A stretch of 27,065 nt of DNA, from assembly GCA_003447895.1 (NCBI GenBank), contig DLYC01000266.1:5745-32809 (forward strand). Direction: 5' to 3'. Shown here piece by piece: positions 23,602-27,065 of the stretch (the first letter of the stretch is position 1; each line of letters opens with the position of its first letter). The stretch is from Lachnospiraceae bacterium (GTDB lineage: Bacteria; Bacillota; Clostridia; Lachnospirales; Lachnospiraceae). The notes beneath the pieces are model-generated. The model was not told where the DNA came from. It saw nothing but the letters and a program-made list of their open reading frames with translations, and did not search any database. Made by a program: the position numbers and the translations under genes.

Positions 23602-24681
23602 ATGAATTTCTATATGCCGGTAAAGGTGTACTCCGAAGAAAACTGTGTCATGAAGCACGGTGCGGAGCTGGCTTCTCTGGGAAGGCGCGCCCTGATCGTG
23701 ACCGGAAAGTCGAGTGCCAGAAGATGCGGCGCATTTGATGATGTGACGGCGGCGCTGTCCCAAAACGGCGTCTCCTGGGTGGAGTTTGCGGAAATTGAGG
23801 AGAACCCTTCCGTGGAGACCATCATGAGAGCCCGGCAGGTCGGCTGTAAAGTGGAGGCGGATTTCGTCATCGGAATCGGGGGCGGATCCCCCATGGATGC
23901 GGCTAAGGCAATTGCGCTCATGATGAAGCATCCGGACTGCGACCGGAACTATCTCTACGACAAAACGGCGGAGACCACGACGGTGCCCGTCGCGGAGGTC
24001 CCCACAACCTGCGGGACAGGGTCGGAAGTCACGGCGGTCTCTGTCCTCACAAGACATGACAAACACGTAAAGGGCTCGATCCCTCACAAGATCTTCGCGC
24101 AGCTGGCTCTTATCGACGGAAGATACCTCTCGAGCGCGCCGGCGCATGTCCTTGCCAATACGACAATGGACGCGCTCTGCCACCTCTACGAGAGCTTTAT
24201 TCACTCAAAGGCCACGGACTTCAGCAGAATGTGCGCGGAAGCCGGGATCAGGACCTGGTCAAAGAGCAAAGACGTGATCCTCGGAAAAAGACAGGCCACT
24301 TCGCAGGACTATCAGAATATGATGAACGCATCCTGCATGGCGGGAATGTCGATCGCGCACACAGCGACCTCGATCCCGCACGCGCTGAGCTACAGGCTCA
24401 CCTACAGCGCGCACATGGCGCACGGAAAAGCCTGCGGCTATTTCCTTACCGGCTACCTGAAGGAAGCGGACCCGGAAGAGGTCTCCCATATCCTTTCCCT
24501 CGCCGGCTTCGACAGTACGGACGCGCTGGAGGAATACTTCGTGACGACCTGCGGCCGCGATGAAGTCCCTTCGGAGATCCTTGAGGAGACTGTGAGCGAA
24601 GTCCTCGCAAACGAAAGTAAGTGCAAACTGCCCCCGTTCCCGGTAAACGAAGCGGTGCTTCGGCGGATCGCGGGGATCTGA
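23602..24681 (+). CDS. Iron-containing (group III) alcohol dehydrogenase
   Basis: A 359-residue NAD(P)-dependent dehydrogenase. The dinucleotide-binding motif GGGSPMDAAK is at 93-102. The metal ligands are all present: D190 and H194 (MDALCH), H260 (IPHALSY) and H274 (MAHGKACG). Length is slightly below the usual 380. It follows the CBS-ACT gene by 18 bases (GGGAGGAA ahead of the ATG) and ends at a strong terminator, so it closes the liv transcript. Aldehydes derived from the transported amino acids, or 1,2- or 1,3-diols, are possible substrates; none can be singled out. Confidence 0.92.
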   Translation: MNFYMPVKVYSEENCVMKHGAELASLGRRALIVTGKSSARRCGAFDDVTAALSQNGVSWVEFAEIEENPSVETIMRARQVGCKVEADFVIGIGGGSPMDAAKAIALMMKHPDCDRNYLYDKTAETTTVPVAEVPTTCGTGSEVTAVSVLTRHDKHVKGSIPHKIFAQLALIDGRYLSSAPAHVLANTTMDALCHLYESFIHSKATDFSRMCAEAGIRTWSKSKDVILGKRQATSQDYQNMMNASCMAGMSIAHTATSIPHALSYRLTYSAHMAHGKACGYFLTGYLKEADPEEVSHILSLAGFDSTDALEEYFVTTCGRDEVPSEILEETVSEVLANESKCKLPPFPVNEAVLRRIAGI

Positions 24682-24697
24682 AGATAATCCGGAATTT

Positions 24698-24750
24698 AAG
24701 AGTGTGCTGCATCCTGCTGATTGAACAGCGGGGGCAGCACACTCTTTTTT
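24698..24750 (+). terminator. Strong intrinsic terminator of the liv-dehydrogenase operon
   Basis: A 13-bp stem (AAGAGTGTGCTGC with GCAGCACACTCTT) continues into an inner CCTGCTG/CAGCGGG stem and ends in six T at 24745-24750. Confidence 0.92.
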
Positions 24751-24784
24751 CATGCTGTATTGAAAAGCTTTTTGACATTTGGCA

Positions 24785-24842
24785 TAAAAAATAGGCGCTT
24801 CCGGAATACATGAAAGAACATTCCATGCCACCGGAAGCCGCC
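24785..24842 (-). terminator. Terminator of the minus-strand toxin-antitoxin operon
   Basis: On the minus strand GGCGGCTTCCGG pairs with CCGGAAGCGCC (one bulge), and is followed by TATTTTTTATG (plus 24785-24793). It begins just after the toxin stop codon. Confidence 0.75.
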
Positions 24843-24849
24843 TGCCTGT

Positions 24850-25119
24850 TTATCTGAATAAATCGGAGTGCGTGCCGGTTCGGACAAGTACCAGCTCATT
24901 TTCTGTTTGCTGGTATATCAAAAGCCAATCAGGGGCAATATGGCATTCTTCATAGCTGGAATAATCGCCGGTTAATGGATGCGGTCGATTCTTCGCTTCC
25001 AACTGTTCCGGAATGGCAAGTGTAGCAATAACTGACTTTAGCAGATCCATATTATACCCGCGTTTCTGACAGGTTTTAATATCCTTCTTGAATTTGTTTA
25101 ATCTGCGAATGGACAGCAT
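24850..25119 (-). CDS. yafQ: YafQ-family mRNA interferase toxin
   Basis: An 89-residue RelE/ParE-superfamily toxin. The residues needed in E. coli YafQ (H50, H63, D67, W68, H87, F91) have counterparts with a constant offset of three: H47, H60, D64, W65, H84 and F88 (ECHIAPDW and TGTHSDLF). Family members cleave mRNA at the ribosome. The basic N-terminus (RRLNKFKKDIK) is typical. It begins two bases after the antitoxin stop, so the two genes are co-translated. The active site is complete, so the toxin should be functional. Confidence 0.9.
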   Translation of the reverse strand: MLSIRRLNKFKKDIKTCQKRGYNMDLLKSVIATLAIPEQLEAKNRPHPLTGDYSSYEECHIAPDWLLIYQQTENELVLVRTGTHSDLFR

Positions 25120-25121
25120 AC

Positions 25122-25325
25122 TTAAACTCCCAGATCAGCAAAGAGGGCATCAAGGGAGCTGAACGAAGCTCCTTCACCGGCATCAGCTTCTTTAATGGCT
25201 GCTATCGTTTCGTCATTGGGGGTGTCAATGCCGTCACAGATGCCTTGAAGATAGGCTAGTACAATATCTATTTTGTAATCCGGGATTTTGTCAATCAGGG
25301 TTTTTGCATAGTCTTTGTTACTCAT
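25122..25325 (-). CDS. Antitoxin partner of the YafQ-type toxin (RelB/DinJ-like)
   Basis: A 67-residue acidic protein directly upstream of the toxin gene. The N-terminal half (YAKTLIDKIPDYKIDIVLAYLQG) would form the dimerising part. The C-terminal half (NDETIAAIKEADAGEGASFSSLDAL) resembles toxin-wrapping tails of RelB/DinJ-like antitoxins. The ATG at 25325 is preferred, with AGAGG ten bases ahead, over a TTG 18 bases upstream. Antitoxins of this type usually repress their own promoter. Confidence 0.82.
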   Translation of the reverse strand: MSNKDYAKTLIDKIPDYKIDIVLAYLQGICDGIDTPNDETIAAIKEADAGEGASFSSLDALFADLGV

Positions 25326-25385
25326 TCTGTTTATTCCTCTCAAATTTCAATCGGCCGCGTATTTAGCGTTTTAAGGCGTTTTGAT

Positions 25386-25568
25386 TCATTGATGGGTATT
25401 GTCCGGAAAAGCTGAGAAAATGCCACAGTACCAGTCACACAAGGCAAAAAAGATTGAACTGTATTTTTGCCCCTTGGGAACGCGCACCATTATACTATCG
25501 ACTTTCTCAGTCAGATATTTATCATTTGCCTTCTTTCTTGAAGGCGTATAACCGCTATATTTACTCAT
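25386..25568 (-). pseudogene. Truncated ribbon-helix-helix (Arc-like) antitoxin remnant
   Basis: A 60-codon frame. Its first 38 or so residues (SKYSGYTPSRKKANDKY, then KVDSIMVRVPKGQK) match the conserved N-terminus of small clostridial Arc-type DNA-binding proteins, in which VPKGQK is normally followed by IKEHA and a second helix. Here the sequence changes abruptly to KYSSIFFALCDWYCGIF and stops, so the helices needed for folding are missing. I interpret this as a gene truncated by a deletion or frameshift. It may still be translated. It lies next to the YafQ pair and could have been a second antitoxin. Confidence 0.55.
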
Positions 25569-25597
25569 ATTCGCATTTTATCACAAATCACGACACG

Positions 25598-25729
25598 AAC
25601 CCTGTTTTATTGGGTTAGATTTCTTCTGTGTACCGCATGAGGTACCACAATACATACCTCAAATAGCGGTATTTATGGGTAAATCAGCATGATATATTTT
25701 AGTCTATAATAAACATAACAGGGTTAGAT
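25598..25729. repeat. Short repeats in the intergenic region between the antitoxin remnant and tRNA-Trp
   Basis: AACCCTGTT at 25598-25606 and AACAGGGTT at 25717-25725 form a 9-base inverted repeat. GGGTTAGAT occurs directly at 25612-25620 and 25721-25729. A GAGGTA/TACCTC inverted pair lies between them. No gene is visible in this low-GC stretch of about 230 bases. The pattern could be the scar of a small mobile element or the old upstream region of the truncated gene. Confidence 0.35.
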
Positions 25730-25754
25730 AAATGCCAGTTTTGCTGATAAATAA

Positions 25755-25789
25755 AGAAAAAATCACTCTGAAATAATTCGGAGTGATTT
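25755..25789 (-). terminator. Terminator of tRNA-Trp
   Basis: On the minus strand AAATCACTC pairs with GAGTGATTT over a 12-base loop, and runs into TTTTTTCTTT. It begins 14 bases after the 3' end of the tRNA. Confidence 0.85.
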
Positions 25790-25803
25790 GATATAAATTA
25801 GAG

Positions 25804-25874
25804 CAGGGGAAGAGGGATTCGAACCCCCATGAACGGTTTTGGAGACCGTGATACTGCCATTGTATGATTCCCCT
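25804..25874 (-). tRNA. trnW: tRNA-Trp (CCA anticodon)
   Basis: A 71-base cloverleaf. The acceptor stem is AGGGGAA with TTCCCCT, the anticodon arm is ACGGT-CTCCAAA-ACCGT with anticodon CCA, and the T arm contains GTTCGAATC. The D loop is short (AATGGCA), as in Bacillus tRNA-Trp. The discriminator base is G, as expected for bacterial tryptophan tRNA. The 3' CCA is not encoded. The gene stands alone with its own promoter and terminator. Confidence 0.95.
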
Positions 25875-25913
25875 ATGAAGCTGTCCGGACGGTTTTGTCC
25901 GTCAACATGTGAA

Positions 25914-25942
25914 AGTATAACACAACCCTCTGAGATGTTCAA
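25914..25942 (-). promoter_or_regulatory. Promoter of tRNA-Trp
   Basis: On the minus strand TTGAAC (plus 25937-25942) and TATACT (25914-25919) are spaced by exactly 17 bases. A small leader hairpin GACGG/CCGTC lies between it and the tRNA. Confidence 0.8.
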
Positions 25943-26062
25943 CATAATTTTTTTGCAGTTTTCAGCCTCTGTATTTTGGCCTTTTTGCTGATATTTGATA
26001 AACAAATCTGCAAAAGGCCGGCATTCATTGGCTATCCCGTGTATGTACTTTTGGGAAAGCTA

Positions 26063-26071
26063 TGTTATAAT
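26063..26071 (+). promoter_or_regulatory. Extended -10 promoter of purL
   Basis: TGTTATAAT provides the extended TGn element plus a consensus TATAAT at 26066-26071, with no good -35. The leader to the purL ATG is only about 45 bases, which leaves no room for a purine riboswitch. Confidence 0.55.
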
Positions 26072-26124
26072 TCCTTGAGATAATCATTCATTTATTTACG
26101 CCTTAAAAGGAGATAGCGCGATTT

Positions 26125-27065
26125 ATGAGTAAAGTCAGACGGATCTATGTCGAGAAAAAGGAGCCCTATGCGGTTGCGGCCAGGCAGCTCAAAGAAGACA
26201 TCATTGGTTTTTTAGCTGTAGAAGGACTGACCGGAGTTCGGAAACTGATCCGATACGATGTGGAAAATGTCTCGGAGGAAGTCTTTGAGACGGCATGCAG
26301 GACAGTGTTTTCAGAGCCTCCTGTAGATATTCTCTACAGGGAGACGATCGAGATTCCGGAGAACGCCCACGTGTTCAGCGTAGAGGCACTTCCCGGACAG
26401 TTTGACCAGAGGGCGGACAGTGCTGTACAGTGCGTACAGTTTCTCAATGAAAATGAGAATCCGGTGATCAAGACGGCTGAGACCTATATTCTTCTCGGCT
26501 CGATCTCGGACGAAGAGATCGACAGGATCAAGAAATACTGCATAAACCCCGTGGATTCCCGGGAGACAGGGATGGAGAAGCCTCAGACGCTGCAGACGGA
26601 TTATCCGGAAGCGGGTGATGTGGCGGTGATGGTCGGAATGACCTCCATGACTGAGGATAAACTCACAAATTTGTATCAGTCCCTCGGTCTTGCCATGACC
26701 TTTGATGACTTTGCGTTTATTCAGAACTACTTTGCGAACGAGGAGCACAGAGACCCTACGATCACGGAGATCCGGGTGCTCGACACCTATTGGTCTGACC
26801 ACTGCCGCCATACCACCTTCTCCACAGAGCTTGAGAATGTGGAATTTGAGGACGGCTATTACAGAGATATTATTGAGCCCACTTATCTGAGCTATCTCGA
26901 CACGAGAGAGGAACTCTACAAGGGACGGAAAGACAAGTATGTCTGTCTGATGGACCTTGCGATCATGGGCATGAAGAAACTCAAGGCGGACGGAAAGCTG
27001 ACTGACCAGGAGGAGTCCGACGAGAACAACGCGTGCTCCGTGGTCGTTCCGGTCGAGGTGGACTA
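26125..27065 (+). CDS. purL: Phosphoribosylformylglycinamidine synthase, N-terminal part (3' end outside window)
   Basis: The frame is open from the ATG at 26125 to the window edge, 313 codons, so it is a 3'-truncated view. AAAAGGAGA lies 12 bases ahead of the ATG. The start MSKVRRIYVEKKEPYAV and the following text match the single-chain clostridial form of about 1250 residues, which fuses synthetase and glutaminase parts. The signature WSDHCRHTTF begins at residue 223. The enzyme makes formylglycinamidine ribonucleotide from FGAR, glutamine and ATP in purine synthesis. No other pur gene is visible here, so operon structure cannot be judged. Confidence 0.93.
   Translation, partial: MSKVRRIYVEKKEPYAVAARQLKEDIIGFLAVEGLTGVRKLIRYDVENVSEEVFETACRTVFSEPPVDILYRETIEIPENAHVFSVEALPGQFDQRADSAVQCVQFLNENENPVIKTAETYILLGSISDEEIDRIKKYCINPVDSRETGMEKPQTLQTDYPEAGDVAVMVGMTSMTEDKLTNLYQSLGLAMTFDDFAFIQNYFANEEHRDPTITEIRVLDTYWSDHCRHTTFSTELENVEFEDGYYRDIIEPTYLSYLDTREELYKGRKDKYVCLMDLAIMGMKKLKADGKLTDQEESDENNACSVVVPVEVD

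Noticed and set aside
25763..26005. Minus-strand frame of 80 codons across the tRNA-Trp gene
   Set aside because: It runs through the tRNA, its promoter and its terminator, so it is not a gene.
26072..26124. Purine riboswitch before purL
   Set aside because: The space between the probable promoter and the start codon is far too short, and no conserved purine aptamer core is seen.
1..27065. CRISPR array, insertion sequence or rRNA gene
   Set aside because: No regular direct repeats with spacers, transposase motifs or rRNA segments were found by reading both strands.

Overview
The window reads as a chromosomal segment of an anaerobic Firmicute, most likely a Clostridia member of a gut or rumen type. 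The basis is strong AAGGAGG ribosome binding sites, a GntR-clpC-radA order, a lipobox-anchored ABC binding protein, the single-chain form of PurL and a Bacillus-like tRNA-Trp with a short D loop. I cannot name the species.

Layout. Positions 1-4676 are housekeeping: the end of a GntR regulator, clpC, radA (overlapping clpC by 14 bases) and a gamma-carbonic-anhydrase-like protein. Positions 4830-13683 hold a catabolic or respiratory CoA-thioester cluster: an acyl-CoA dehydrogenase, a FadK/AliA-like acid-CoA ligase, a desulforedoxin-like Cys4 protein, a LysR regulator on the minus strand, a second and divergent acyl-CoA dehydrogenase, a CaiB-type CoA-transferase and an MFS carrier. Positions 13908-16872 encode a tripartite tricarboxylate-type transporter (tctCBA). 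A serine hydrolase follows (17067-17861), then a complete branched-chain-amino-acid-type ABC transporter (livJHMGF), a CBS-ACT protein and an iron-type alcohol dehydrogenase (to 24681). On the minus strand lie a YafQ-type toxin-antitoxin pair, a truncated ribbon-helix-helix gene and tRNA-Trp. The window ends inside purL.

How the genes may work together (inference). A ligase that can prime CoA, a class III CoA-transferase that can recycle it, acyl-CoA dehydrogenases that can reduce or oxidise the thioester, and a carrier that could exchange acid for product repeat the logic of the carnitine (CaiABC) and caffeate (CarABC) reduction systems. The carnitine-specific parts (BCCT carrier, CaiD) are absent, and so are electron-transfer flavoprotein genes. 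The substrate is therefore unknown: an enoic, aromatic-side-chain or cyclic carboxylic acid is plausible. The hydrolase and the two further uptake systems may supply related acids.

Regulation. The lysR/acyl-CoA dehydrogenase intergenic region (9336-9725) carries three copies of the octamer AATACATC, one of them overlapping the lysR -10 box. Two related TACAT/ATGTA palindromes lie in front of tctC. Several intercistronic hairpins separate cistrons that probably need different expression levels. No CRISPR array, insertion sequence or rRNA gene was seen.
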